From NCBI RefSeq assembly GCF_025857195.1, contig NZ_CP109787.1, positions 1-64,000 on the forward strand: a stretch of DNA of 64,000 bases. The letters are read 5' to 3'. The stretch is from Leisingera thetidis. Its GTDB lineage: Bacteria > Pseudomonadota > Alphaproteobacteria > Rhodobacterales > Rhodobacteraceae. Every line of letters begins with the position of its first letter. The first letter of the stretch is position 1. The notes beneath the pieces are model-generated. The model did no database searches. It was not told the origin of the DNA and saw only the letters and a list, made by a program, of their open reading frames with translations. The position numbers and the translations under genes were made by a program. Positions 19,125 through 27,584 of the stretch are shown in pieces.

Positions 19125-20564
19125 ATGATCGAGAAACGCGACTTTTACATCAACGGCCGTTGGGTGCAGCCCTCTGCGCCCAACGATTTCGAGGTGATCA
19201 ACCCTTCAACCGAGGAACCCTGCGCGGTGATCTCGCTGGGCTCTGAGGCTGACACCAACGCCGCTGTTGCCGCGGCCAAGGCGGCGCTGCCGGGCTGGAT
19301 GGCGACACCGGTGGCAGAGCGAATTGCGCTGGTTGAGAAACTGATCGATGTCTACGAGGCCCGTGCCGAGGATCTGGCTCAGGCGATGTCGCTGGAAATG
19401 GGCGCGCCGATCGACATGTCGCGCAGCTCGCAAGTGGGTGCCGGCAGCTGGCACCTGCACAATTTCATCACCGCGGCCAAGGAGTTTCCTTTTGATGCGC
19501 CGCTGAATGACCGCAGCCCGAACGACCGCATCATTCACGAGGCGGTAGGCGTCTGCGCCCTGATCACCCCGTGGAACTGGCCGATGAACCAGGTGACGCT
19601 CAAGGTCGGAGCGGCGGCTGTTGCCGGCTGCACAATGGTACTGAAGCCCTCCGAGCAGAGCCCGCTGAATGCGATGATCTTTGCCGAACTGATGGATGAG
19701 GCCGGTTTCCCGAAGGGTGTGTTCAATCTGGTGAACGGTGACGGTCCCGGTGTCGGCTCGCAGCTGACCACGCATCCGGATGTGGACATGATCTCCTTTA
19801 CTGGCTCCACCCGCGCAGGTATTGCGATCACCCAGGCTGCGGCACCGACCCTGAAGAAGGTGGATCTGGAACTGGGCGGCAAAGGCGCCAACGTGATCTT
19901 TGAGGATGCCGACGAGAAAGCGGTCAAGCGCGGCGTGCTGCATATGATGCAGAACACCGGCCAAAGCTGCAACGCTCCGTCGCGGATGCTGGTGCAGAAC
20001 AGCATTTATGACCGCGTGGTTGCCGAGGCTGCGGAAGTGGCCGCCAAGGTCGAGGTCGGCCCGGCCAGCCAGGAAGGCCGCCATATCGGCCCGGTGGTGA
20101 ACGAGCTGCAGTGGAACAAGATCCAGGACTTGATCCAGAAGGGCATCGACGAAGGCGCCAAGCTGGTGGCCGGCGGCACCGGCCGTCCGGACGGGCTGAA
20201 CAAGGGCTTTTACGTGAAACCAACGGTTTTTGCCGATGTGAACAACCAGATGACCATCGCGCGCGAAGAGATCTTTGGCCCGGTTCTGTCGATTATTCCG
20301 TTCGAGTCAGAGGAAGAAGCGGTCGAGATTGCCAATGACACGCCGTACGGCCTCACCAACTACGTGCAGACTCAGGACGGCGCCCGCGCCAACCGCATGG
20401 CCCGCGCGCTGCGCTCGGGCATGGTGGAAATGAACGGCAAGTCGCGTTCGGCGGGCTCTCCCTTTGGCGGCATGAAACAGTCCGGCAAGGGCCGCGAGGG
20501 CGGCAAATGGGGGATCGAGGATTTCCTGGAAGTAAAGGCTGTCGGCGGCTGGGCGGCTGAGTAA
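19125..20564 (+). CDS. NAD(P)+-dependent aldehyde dehydrogenase
   Basis: This is a 479-residue single-domain aldehyde dehydrogenase. It shows the cofactor motif TPWNWPMNQ near 145, the general-base Glu in LELGGKG near 249, the catalytic Cys in GQSCNAPSR near 282, and 'EEIFGPVLSI' near 380. The open frame begins at 19041, but GGGAG before ATG 19125 and the start MIEKRDFYING fit the family. The substrate is not indicated by the neighbours. It has its own terminator. A palindrome in its promoter suggests dedicated control. Confidence 0.92.
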   Translation: MIEKRDFYINGRWVQPSAPNDFEVINPSTEEPCAVISLGSEADTNAAVAAAKAALPGWMATPVAERIALVEKLIDVYEARAEDLAQAMSLEMGAPIDMSRSSQVGAGSWHLHNFITAAKEFPFDAPLNDRSPNDRIIHEAVGVCALITPWNWPMNQVTLKVGAAAVAGCTMVLKPSEQSPLNAMIFAELMDEAGFPKGVFNLVNGDGPGVGSQLTTHPDVDMISFTGSTRAGIAITQAAAPTLKKVDLELGGKGANVIFEDADEKAVKRGVLHMMQNTGQSCNAPSRMLVQNSIYDRVVAEAAEVAAKVEVGPASQEGRHIGPVVNELQWNKIQDLIQKGIDEGAKLVAGGTGRPDGLNKGFYVKPTVFADVNNQMTIAREEIFGPVLSIIPFESEEEAVEIANDTPYGLTNYVQTQDGARANRMARALRSGMVEMNGKSRSAGSPFGGMKQSGKGREGGKWGIEDFLEVKAVGGWAAE

Positions 20565-20594
20565 GCCTCCTGTCACGCGCGCTTTCATTGAGAG

Positions 20595-20620
20595 CCGCCC
20601 TCAGGGGCGGTTTTCTTTTT
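20595..20620 (+). terminator. Rho-independent terminator of the aldehyde dehydrogenase gene
   Basis: CCGCCC-TCAG-GGGCGG hairpin is followed by TTTTCTTTTTT, 30 bases after the stop codon. Confidence 0.85.
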
Positions 20621-20846
20621 TGCGAAAGGAATCCATAGAGGGGGCTCCCGGGCCTGCAAGCCCCCCGGCTGCGCTGGGCGGCTCGTCGGCTTGGGCGTGG
20701 CCCTTGCTGTGCAAGGCACGGAGCCCGGCCTCACGAAGATGGCTGTCCGACTGAGGCGGCGGCCTGTCGCATCTCGAGGATGAGCCGCGTGTGCCGCATC
20801 ACTGCTGATGCGACCCTTGACCCGTGGCAAACCTGTGCGACCCCGG
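20621..20846. other. Non-coding GC-rich gap downstream of ALDH and azlD
   Basis: No plausible gene is seen in these 226 bases between convergent ALDH and azlD. The segment is rich in short inverted repeats, the clearest being GTCGCATC at 20766-20773 and GATGCGAC at 20807-20814. These could fold into a stem of 8 bp with an inner hairpin. It may be an intergenic repeat or an azlD 3' structure. Confidence 0.3.
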
Positions 20847-21140
20847 TCAAAAATAGGCTCTAAGCAGGCAGATTGCGGCGATTCCAGCAGCCATTGTCAG
20901 CGGCAGGCTGCGGGTGGCCAAGGCAACGGCCAGGGCGGCAACACCGGCCGCCCATTCCTGCGGGCCGCCCTGCATCAGAAGATAGGTGACCAGCGACAGG
21001 ATCAGGCAGCCGGGCAGTGCCTGCAGGCCGCGTGCCCATGGACCGTACTCCGGCAGCCTCCGGCCGAGCAGAAAACCAGAGAGCCGTACTGTTAAGGTGG
21101 CAGCCGCCAAGCCGAAGATCAGGGTCCATGTCTCAGTCAT
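20847..21140 (-). CDS. azlD: AzlD family branched-chain amino acid exporter, small subunit
   Basis: This 97-residue protein has about four hydrophobic segments and the AzlD pattern TVRLSGFLLGRRLPEYGPW near 18-36, then 'RGLQALPGCLILSLVTYLLM'-like residues. AzlD pairs with AzlC to export branched-chain amino acids or analogues such as azaleucine. The ATG at 21140 overlaps the azlC stop by eight bases, so the two subunits are translationally coupled. Longer starts up to 21158 are possible but less like the family. Confidence 0.88.
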   Translation of the reverse strand: MTETWTLIFGLAAATLTVRLSGFLLGRRLPEYGPWARGLQALPGCLILSLVTYLLMQGGPQEWAAGVAALAVALATRSLPLTMAAGIAAICLLRAYF

Positions 21141-21846
21141 CGCCCAGCACTCCGGCAATTGCAGCGCCGCCCAATCCTCCCAGGATCAGCGTCCAGGTGG
21201 GGTCCAGCGGGGTGAACAGTCCAGTCAGCAATACGATGACGGTAGCGCCCGCCCAAGGCAGCAGCATGGTACTGCCGCTCCACAACGACCGGAGAATGGC
21301 GATGAAGGCAGCTGTGAAGGCAAAATCCATGCCCAGGGCCTTCGGCTCCGGCACGGAAGTGGCAAACGCGGCGCCTGCAACCGTCGCCAGCACCCAGACA
21401 GCCACCAGCCCCAGCCCGCCGCCCACCAGATACCAGTAGCCTGCACGGCGGCCGCGGGCGCGCACCGCGTGCATCAGCGCCCAGTTCTCATCCGTGGCCA
21501 GATGCACCCCCAACAGTACCTGCCACCAAGGCCGCCCGGCAAGCTCTTGGCGCAGCGAGGCGGTGATCAGCAACAGCCGCAGGTTCAGTGCCAGCCCCGC
21601 CAGAATGGCCGCTCCTGCGCCTGCGCCTGCCACCAGCCGTTCAACCGCGATGATCTGGGAGGAGCCGGCAAAGACAATTGTGCCCATCACCCCGGTTTGC
21701 AGCGTATCCATCTGCGCCTGTGCCGCCAGTAGGCCAAAGGCCAGCCCGTAGACGCCAACGCCGATCGCCAGCGGCAGGATATCCTGCAGCCCTGCGGTCA
21801 GCTGGCTGCGGCAGGGCGAACCCTCGGCACTCTCCTGCAAGGTCAT
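21133..21846 (-). CDS. azlC: AzlC family branched-chain amino acid exporter, large subunit
   Basis: This is a 237-residue membrane protein of the AzlC/YgaZ family. It shows GLQDILPLAIGVGVYGLAFG near 18-37, 'VMGTIVFAGSSQ' near 55-66, and the conserved LNLRLLLITASL near 84. Five or six hydrophobic segments are visible. AGGAG precedes ATG 21846; upstream starts to 21930 lack such a site. It is divergently transcribed from an XRE-cupin regulator, which probably controls it through the CGAACG repeats in between. Confidence 0.9.
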   Translation of the reverse strand: MTLQESAEGSPCRSQLTAGLQDILPLAIGVGVYGLAFGLLAAQAQMDTLQTGVMGTIVFAGSSQIIAVERLVAGAGAGAAILAGLALNLRLLLITASLRQELAGRPWWQVLLGVHLATDENWALMHAVRARGRRAGYWYLVGGGLGLVAVWVLATVAGAAFATSVPEPKALGMDFAFTAAFIAILRSLWSGSTMLLPWAGATVIVLLTGLFTPLDPTWTLILGGLGGAAIAGVLGDD

Positions 21847-21887
21847 GGCAGATCTCCTCTGGCGACGTATTTCAGGTTCATTTATAC

Positions 21888-21938
21888 CGAACGCGAGGCT
21901 TCTATATCGAACGGCGCGTTCGTTCGTCAAGTCGAACG
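21888..21938. promoter_or_regulatory. CGAACG/CGTTCG repeat array in the azlC-regulator promoter region
   Basis: Five copies of one hexamer occur in 51 bases: CGAACG at 21888-21893, CGAACG-GCG-CGTTCG at 21908-21922 (perfect palindrome; its right arm starts at 21917), and CGTTCG-N6-CGAACG at 21921-21938. The last ends 19 bases before the regulator's start codon. Such clustered half-sites fit an autoregulatory operator for the XRE-cupin protein. Confidence 0.6.
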
Positions 21939-21957
21939 AAGAGGTGAAATACAGAAC

Positions 21958-22506
21958 ATGTCAGCTCCTCATCAGATGATTGCCGCCGCCATCCGGCGGG
22001 AGCGGAGCCGCGCGGGCAAGTCGCTTTCGGCGCTTGCCGCCCAGGCCGGTATCGCCAAATCGACGCTGTCGCAGCTGGAGGCAGGCAGCGGAAATCCCAG
22101 TGTAGAGACGCTTTGGGCGCTCGCCGCAGCACTGGGCGTTCCGCTGAGCCTGCTGTTTGATACCGAGGCTCCGGCCACCAAACTGGTCCGGGCGGGGGAA
22201 GGCGAGGTGCTGGAGTCGGAACAATCGGAATTCGCCGCGGTGCTGCTGTCACGATGCCCGCCGCATGTGCGCCGGGATGTCTACCGGGTGGTGATGCAGC
22301 CGGGGGAGATCCGCCGCGCCCAGCCGCATCCGCGCGGTACGGTGGAGCATATGCTGGTCTGTGCAGGGCAGATGCGGGCGGGGCCGGAGGGACAGGAGGA
22401 GATCCTGCAGCCAGGCGACTACTACACTTATCCCGGCGACCATCCGCACAGCTATGAGGCGCTGCAGGCGGACACACTGTTCATGATAGTGATGGAGGCC
22501 CCGTGA
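21958..22506 (+). CDS. XRE-type HTH transcriptional regulator with C-terminal cupin domain
   Basis: This 182-residue protein has an N-terminal XRE helix-turn-helix (about 8-62: KSLSALAAQAGIAKSTLSQLEAG). The C-terminal cupin (about 105-180) has RRAQPHPRGTVEHMLVCAG and a second cupin half with GDYYTYPGDHPHSYEAL. In this widespread architecture the cupin senses a small molecule. Its position, divergent from azlCD across 111 bases with a hexamer array, suggests it regulates amino-acid export. The ligand is inferred, not shown. Confidence 0.88.
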   Translation: MSAPHQMIAAAIRRERSRAGKSLSALAAQAGIAKSTLSQLEAGSGNPSVETLWALAAALGVPLSLLFDTEAPATKLVRAGEGEVLESEQSEFAAVLLSRCPPHVRRDVYRVVMQPGEIRRAQPHPRGTVEHMLVCAGQMRAGPEGQEEILQPGDYYTYPGDHPHSYEALQADTLFMIVMEAP

Positions 22507-22518
22507 CCTGTGGCGGTT

Positions 22519-23172
22519 TCAGAACACCGGTTTCACCCGGAACTTCAGCGATTCGCCGCTGTCCGGGTGCTTGATCCGCAGCTCCTCGGAATGCAGCATC
22601 AAGCGCGGGTGGTCCAGTGCCGTGCCGCTGGCATAAAGCGGGTCGCCCAGGATCGGGTGGCCCAGCGACAGCATGTGCACCCGCAGCTGATGCGAGCGTC
22701 CGGTCTTTGGCGTCAGCCGCACCCGGGTGGCTCCGGCCTCATATTTCATCACCCGCCAATCGGTGGCGGCAGGCTTACCGGTCTCATGGCAGACCATCTG
22801 TTTAGGCCGGTTCGGCCAGTCGACGATCAGCGGCAGATCCACGGTGCCGGTCCTTGGCTCCAGCTTGCCAGCGACCCGTGCCACATAGGCCTTTTTTGCC
22901 GTGCGTTTCTCAAACTGCATCGACAAGTGCCGCTGCGCATGCGGGGTGAGGGCAAAGACCATCACGCCGGAGGTGTCCCGGTCCAGCCGGTGCACCAGCA
23001 GCGCCTCGGGAAACACCGCCTGGATGCGGCTGATCAGGCAATCAGCCAGATGTTCGCCGCGCCCCGGCACCGACAACAGGCCGGCAGGCTTGTTCACCGC
23101 CAGCAGCTCGGCGTCGTGGTGCAGGATCTCCAGCGGGTCCTGCGGCGGGGTGTATTCGCTTGAAACGGCCAT
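22519..23172 (-). CDS. rluA: RluA-family pseudouridine synthase
   Basis: Pseudouridine synthases of the RluA branch isomerise uridine in 23S rRNA and tRNA. The 217-residue chain from ATG 23172 has the signature HRLDRDTSG at 61-69, with the catalytic Asp at 64, the same position as in E. coli RluA. It also has 'TGRSHQLRVHMLSLGHPILGD' near 157-177. It lacks an S4 domain, as RluA does. That makes RluA (U746 of 23S rRNA and U32 of tRNA) more likely than RluC or RluD. A start at 23208 is possible. Confidence 0.82.
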   Translation of the reverse strand: MAVSSEYTPPQDPLEILHHDAELLAVNKPAGLLSVPGRGEHLADCLISRIQAVFPEALLVHRLDRDTSGVMVFALTPHAQRHLSMQFEKRTAKKAYVARVAGKLEPRTGTVDLPLIVDWPNRPKQMVCHETGKPAATDWRVMKYEAGATRVRLTPKTGRSHQLRVHMLSLGHPILGDPLYASGTALDHPRLMLHSEELRIKHPDSGESLKFRVKPVF

Positions 23173-23324
23173 GGGCGCCTGCCTAGCGCCAGAGGCGGGC
23201 AGGGGCAAGCATGGCTGGATCCCGCAGTCTCTGACGCTTTCCTTTGAGCCCGCTCATTTGCTAAATTGACACTGTCCAGGCGATCCGGTAACCGGCGCGC
23301 CTCACGTACACATGGGGACAAGGC

Positions 23325-24236
23325 ATGGCACGCAAACGCAAAGGGCGCGATATTTCCGGCTGGCTGGTGGTGGACAAGCCCGCGGGGCTGACCTCGACCG
23401 CGGTTGTGAACAAGGTGCGCTGGGCGCTGGATGCCAAAAAGGCCGGGCATGCGGGGACTTTGGACCCCGAGGCGACCGGGGTTCTTGCGGTGGCACTGGG
23501 CGAGGCGACCAAGACCGTTCCCTACATCACCGATGCGCTGAAGGCCTATACCTTCACTGTGCGGCTGGGCCAGGCGACCAACACGGACGATGCCGAGGGC
23601 GAAGTGATCGCTGAAAGCGAGGCGCGCCCCACCGACGAGCAGATCAAGGAGGCGCTGTCGCCGTTCCTGGGCGAGATCATGCAGGTTCCGCCGAAATTCT
23701 CTGCGGTGAAGATCGACGGCCAGCGCGCCTATAAGCTGGCCCGCGACGGCGAGGATGTGCAGATCGAAGCCCGCCCGCTGTGGGTGGAAGAGCTGATCCT
23801 TCTGGACCGTCCGGACCAGGACCACGTGGTTCTGGAAATGACCTGCGGCAAGGGCGGCTATGTCCGTTCGATCGCCCGCGACCTTGGCGCGGCGCTGGGC
23901 TGCCATGGCCATGTAAGGCAGCTGCGGCGGATCTGGTCCGGCCCGTTTGATGCCGAAGAGGGCATTTCGCTGAAGCAGATCGACGAGCTGGCGAAATCGC
24001 CTGAGCTTGACCAGTACCTCCGGCCACTGGAAGAGGGCCTTGCCGATCTGCCCGAGCTGAAATGCACCCCGCAGGGCGCCGTGCGGCTGCGCAATGGCAA
24101 CCCGGGCATGGTGATGGCCTCGGATGTGGAATACGGCGACGAGGCATGGGCCTCGCTGGAGGGCAAAGCGGTGGCCGTGGGCATCTACAAAGCCGGGGAA
24201 CTGCACCCGAGCCGGGTCTTTGTGCAGCCGGAGTGA
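23325..24236 (+). CDS. truB: tRNA pseudouridine-55 synthase
   Basis: TruB makes pseudouridine 55 in the T-loop of tRNAs. The 303-residue protein has the KPAG box at 18-21, the catalytic Asp D47 in [12 protein letters not shown], '[17 protein letters not shown]' near 122 and the C-terminal PUA-like tail. In related genomes truB is followed closely by rpsO. Here 4.3 kb of RTX and DUF1643 genes separate them. No clear terminator follows truB. Confidence 0.95.
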   Translation: MARKRKGRDISGWLVVDKPAGLTSTAVVNKVRWALDAKKAGHAGTLDPEATGVLAVALGEATKTVPYITDALKAYTFTVRLGQATNTDDAEGEVIAESEARPTDEQIKEALSPFLGEIMQVPPKFSAVKIDGQRAYKLARDGEDVQIEARPLWVEELILLDRPDQDHVVLEMTCGKGGYVRSIARDLGAALGCHGHVRQLRRIWSGPFDAEEGISLKQIDELAKSPELDQYLRPLEEGLADLPELKCTPQGAVRLRNGNPGMVMASDVEYGDEAWASLEGKAVAVGIYKAGELHPSRVFVQPE

Positions 24237-24263
24237 TCCGGCGGCTTGCCGGGTGGCTCGAGC

Positions 24264-25319
24264 TTAGCCGCTATAATTGTGAAAAACGCTGTGCTGGTTG
24301 TGCAGGCCCTTCTTGCTGACCGCGTTGCCGTCCAGATCAACCAAGTTTCAACACCCTATTCCGACGTGTGCAGGAAGCCGGTATCCAGGCCTGTTTGACC
24401 TTCCAGATGCGGTACTCGTGCCCGTCTACCTGAACGCTTGAGCCGCCGTCACCGGTTTCACTCACGGTGACACGGCCGCGCAGATCATAGCTGGGACCGG
24501 CGGGCAGATCGCCTTCTTCTGTTGTATTGCCGCCGCTGAGAACTACCTCCACGTTTTCCGTTGCCGGGTCGAAATCGGTGACCAAGGTGGCGCTCAGCAT
24601 ACTGCCGGGCTTTGCATAGGCCGAAATCCTGTCTGTGACTTCGCCGCCGGGCCCTGCGCGGATGATCGGCTCATCAGCAGTCACGGAGATGCCGCTATCC
24701 CATTTACCGTCTGGATCAGTTGGTAGCGGGCATCGCCTACCGGTTCTTCAACCGAAATCTCACTCTCGTCCGCGCCCCGGACTTCAAAGTGGATAAGCGC
24801 ATTGGCGCCATTGGTCCCAACCCGGTCTTCAACAAGGATCTCGTCCACCGGCAGGTCCTCCACCCCCGGCAGGGCAAGCATCAGCTCGCCGCCATTCGAG
24901 AATATGCCGATCCCCTCCTCATCCTCCAGCGGCTGGAGTTGCAGGGTGGCGGCAAAATCCTGCAGCAGGATTTGATCCTCGGAGCGGTTGAAATCGGTCA
25001 GCCTGATCGCGGCATCGCCGTCATCCCAGTAGGCCGTGTCTTCCACGGAAAACAGAACTGCGCCCGCACGGCCGGTTCCGGCATTGCCGCGCTCCAGGTT
25101 CAGCTGATCGCCGCGGGCACCGCCCTGGAGCAGATCGGCGTCGTTCAGGTTGCCAGTCAGCGTGTCTTTACCGGTGCCGCTTGTCAGAGTGTCATCGGAG
25201 TTGCTCTCACCAGTCGGGTCAAAGGGGCTATCCGGCTCGACCGGCGTCTCCGTATCCGGGCTGTTATCGATCGTCACGGCTGCGGAGCCGGCGGCAGCCA
25301 GCTAAAGCAGAAGTTCGAT
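24264..25319 (-). pseudogene. Decayed RTX-repeat protein gene
   Basis: Reading the minus strand, the expected start 'MELLILLAFAGS' of the neighbouring RTX gene appears as I-E-L-L-L-stop-L-A-A-A-G-S. The start codon at 25317-25319 is ATC, and codon 6 at 25302-25304 is an amber stop. The frame then stays open for about 198 codons (25277-24681), with an acidic Pro linker, one RTX block (GTGKDTLTGN) and a beta-rich part similar to the neighbour. Near 24705-24715 the coding signal jumps frame: DPDGKWDSGIS continues into a 115-codon frame ending at 24337. A third stretch (24338-24264, VDLDGNAVSKKGLHNQHSVF) lies in yet another frame. At least four lesions make a functional product very unlikely. Confidence 0.82.
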
Positions 25320-25546
25320 GGCAATCCTGTTAACAAATCAGAGCGGAGCCGCGCCCTAGCCGTGGCCGCTGGTGAACTCCATCTAAGAATGCATAACGCT
25401 TTAAAGGATACTACGCTTCCATCGCGGCGCCCGTACCTTATACTCATATCCCTGGCCCAATCCTGAGCGAATTGGAAAAGGCCAGTACTGCTGACTTAAT
25501 CGCCCCTGGATTGTCTTCGGCCTGTGCGCCGGTTCCCCGTCAGGGG
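25320..25546. other. Gap between the two minus-strand RTX genes
   Basis: No gene is seen. The stretch is less GC-rich than its surroundings and presumably held the promoter of the decayed gene. No clear terminator for the upstream RTX gene is present. Confidence 0.4.
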
Positions 25547-26851
25547 TCAGGCGGCGCGGGCACCGTAGTTTGTTCCCAGAACCGACTGATCCTGCTGCGC
25601 GGTCAGAATCACGCTGGCCGCGGCGCCTTGCTCCGGCGAGATCGGGTTCCCTGCCGCATCCCGCCACCGGTCTTCATCCGTGGAATAATCATCGTGGAAG
25701 GCAATGCTGACTTCCGACTGATCCCCCGGCAAAGTTGCAATGCCGACACCATCCATGGCGATCAGGGTTTGGTCGTGAACCGCGTCATATCCGATTGCCA
25801 GCCCGGCAATGGCATCCTCGAAATGGAAATCGGGAAGCGTGCTGTAGCCGACAGTAACCGGAAAATCAATCATCAGCTTGTCTTCGATAGGATCGAAGTC
25901 GGTGATTTCCGCTGCCGGGGTCCGGGCATCGTAGACATTGGTAAACGCGTGGAAACCGTCCGCCCCTTCTCCGCCCGTCGCGGTGGTCCCCGGCCCGATC
26001 CACAGGTGGTCATCACCCCTGCCGCCGAAGAGAACATCGCCGTCATCGCCGACCATGGTCAAGTCGCCAGGGTAGTGATTGTAGGATCCGCTGTAATGAA
26101 CCAAACCGCTGCCGCTGAAGAGCGAGTCGTTCCCCTCTCCGCCGGAGAGGGTGTCGGCACCACCTTCGCCAAAGATCACATCACCCCCCGCGGTACCTTC
26201 CAGATCGTCATCACCCGCGGTGCCTCCGATCGCGTCCAAGGCAAAGGGTACGCTTATGCCGGGGTTCTCAAATCTCTCCATGCGGTAAAAATCGCCGTTG
26301 CCGTCATAGAGCTCCACCTCCAGGATGTCGCCCTCACTCAGCGAAACATCCGGCAGGGTCAGGATCGTCTTGTTGTTGAGAGTGTCGATGAAACGCAGGC
26401 CGTTACCGTCTTCGGTCTCGAACAGTTCGATGTGTCGGGATGCATCCACCATCGCCAGCTGGTCGCCCCCCAGCTCAAAATCTTCGATCACTGTCTCCCG
26501 GCTGCCTTCATCAACGAGAACAAACAGGTCTTCGCCTGCACCGCCTTCAGCGGAATTATCCGCGCCCAGATGCAGTTCGTCATCGCCGCTGCTGCCTGCC
26601 AAATGGTCCTGATCGCCGGCATTTCCCGTGAGGGTGTCGTTTCCGGTGCCGCCGTCCAGTACCTCCTCTCTTCCAGCGGTGCCATATAATTCGAGAGCTT
26701 CCGGCTGCGGGGCGGGGTCCACCGGTTCTACCGGCACTTCCGGCTCAAGCGGATCCGCCGGTTCATCCGGATCTTTGGTGACATCGTCCGAGCCATCATA
26801 GCCGACCGCTGCAACGGAGCCTGCAAAGGCGAGAAGAATAAGGAGTTCCAT
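25547..26851 (-). CDS. RTX-repeat calcium-binding protein with N-terminal hydrophobic segment
   Basis: This 434-residue protein has a 17-residue hydrophobic N-terminus (MELLILLAFAGSVAAVG). A Pro/Glu/Asp-rich linker follows (about 20-55), then nonapeptide RTX repeats of the GGxGxDxL kind in three blocks (about 60-95, 215-250 and 275-290). Beta-rich non-repeat regions lie between the blocks, and a non-repetitive C-terminus ends it. RTX repeats fold on binding Ca2+, normally outside the cell after type I secretion. The N-terminal hydrophobic segment is unusual for type I substrates and could be an anchor or signal. Its N-terminal half is paralogous to the adjacent pseudogene. No ABC-exporter genes are nearby. 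Confidence 0.8.
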   Translation of the reverse strand: MELLILLAFAGSVAAVGYDGSDDVTKDPDEPADPLEPEVPVEPVDPAPQPEALELYGTAGREEVLDGGTGNDTLTGNAGDQDHLAGSSGDDELHLGADNSAEGGAGEDLFVLVDEGSRETVIEDFELGGDQLAMVDASRHIELFETEDGNGLRFIDTLNNKTILTLPDVSLSEGDILEVELYDGNGDFYRMERFENPGISVPFALDAIGGTAGDDDLEGTAGGDVIFGEGGADTLSGGEGNDSLFSGSGLVHYSGSYNHYPGDLTMVGDDGDVLFGGRGDDHLWIGPGTTATGGEGADGFHAFTNVYDARTPAAEITDFDPIEDKLMIDFPVTVGYSTLPDFHFEDAIAGLAIGYDAVHDQTLIAMDGVGIATLPGDQSEVSIAFHDDYSTDEDRWRDAAGNPISPEQGAAASVILTAQQDQSVLGTNYGARAA

Positions 26852-26963
26852 GCCTGCCTGTAAAAACAAACTAAACCAAATGCAGCAAGGCTGCGCAGTG
26901 ATACCATCCAGGGTGGAGGAAGCCTGCTTGGAATACAAGCCGCTACGCGATATCTATACCTGC

Positions 26964-27476
26964 ATGATCATCCGCAGCCACACCAAGGGCGATGCGCCCT
27001 CGACCGCCGTTTATTCAGATTGCGAAACCTACCGGTACAGCCTGACCCGGGTGTGGGATCCCGCCGGGCGGCGGGTGATGTTTGTGATGCTGAACCCTTC
27101 GACCGCAACCGAAGTGCAGAACGATCCGACCATCGAACGCTGCGAGCGCCGTGCCCGGGCGTTGGGGTTTGGCGGTTTCCGGGCCACCAACATATTTGCC
27201 TGCCGGGTGACTGATCCGCGGGAGATGCGGCGGCTGGAGATGCCGGAAGGACCGGACAACATGGCGGCCATTTTGGAAGGGGCTGATTGGTCGGATGCGG
27301 TGATTTGCGGCTGGGGCACCCATGGCGCGCACCGCGGGCAGGGCGCGCGGGTTGCGGCTGCATTGCGGGAAACCGGCAAGCCGCTGCACCATCTGGGCCT
27401 CAGCAAGGCGGGCCACCCGAAACACCCTTTGTACATTGCTTACAGCCAGCAACCGGAGGTGTGGCAGGCGAAGTAG
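26964..27476 (+). CDS. DUF1643 domain protein
   Basis: This is a 170-residue cytoplasmic protein. It has the DUF1643 signatures YRYSLTRVWD near 23, 'VMFVMLNPSTATEVQNDPTIERC' -type residues near 37-59, 'GFGGFRATNIFACR' near 68, 'ICGWGTHG' near 112, and 'HHLGLSKAGHPKHPLYI' near 141. The biochemical function is unknown; the conserved Asn-Pro-Ser-Thr and Gly-Trp-Gly motifs suggest a nucleic-acid or nucleotide enzyme, as speculation. The frame is open from 26850, but ATG 26964 gives the family N-terminus. It lies between two RTX genes, divergent from one. Confidence 0.85.
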   Translation: MIIRSHTKGDAPSTAVYSDCETYRYSLTRVWDPAGRRVMFVMLNPSTATEVQNDPTIERCERRARALGFGGFRATNIFACRVTDPREMRRLEMPEGPDNMAAILEGADWSDAVICGWGTHGAHRGQGARVAAALRETGKPLHHLGLSKAGHPKHPLYIAYSQQPEVWQAK

Positions 27477-27584
27477 GAACGGTTTCAGTTCCTGTTAACT
27501 GGCGTTCCTGTTTTGTTTTGCAATTGCTGTCACTACGTGTGATTGTTTTGATGTGTATTGGTGTTTCCAGGGGTTGAGTTGGCA

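Noticed and set aside
24337-24684. Separate 115-residue hypothetical gene
   Set aside because: The coding signal continues without a start from the preceding frame, so it is better read as the frameshifted part of one RTX pseudogene.
25472-26689. 405-codon + strand frame over the RTX gene
   Set aside because: The opposite strand holds clear RTX nonapeptides. This frame is their complement.
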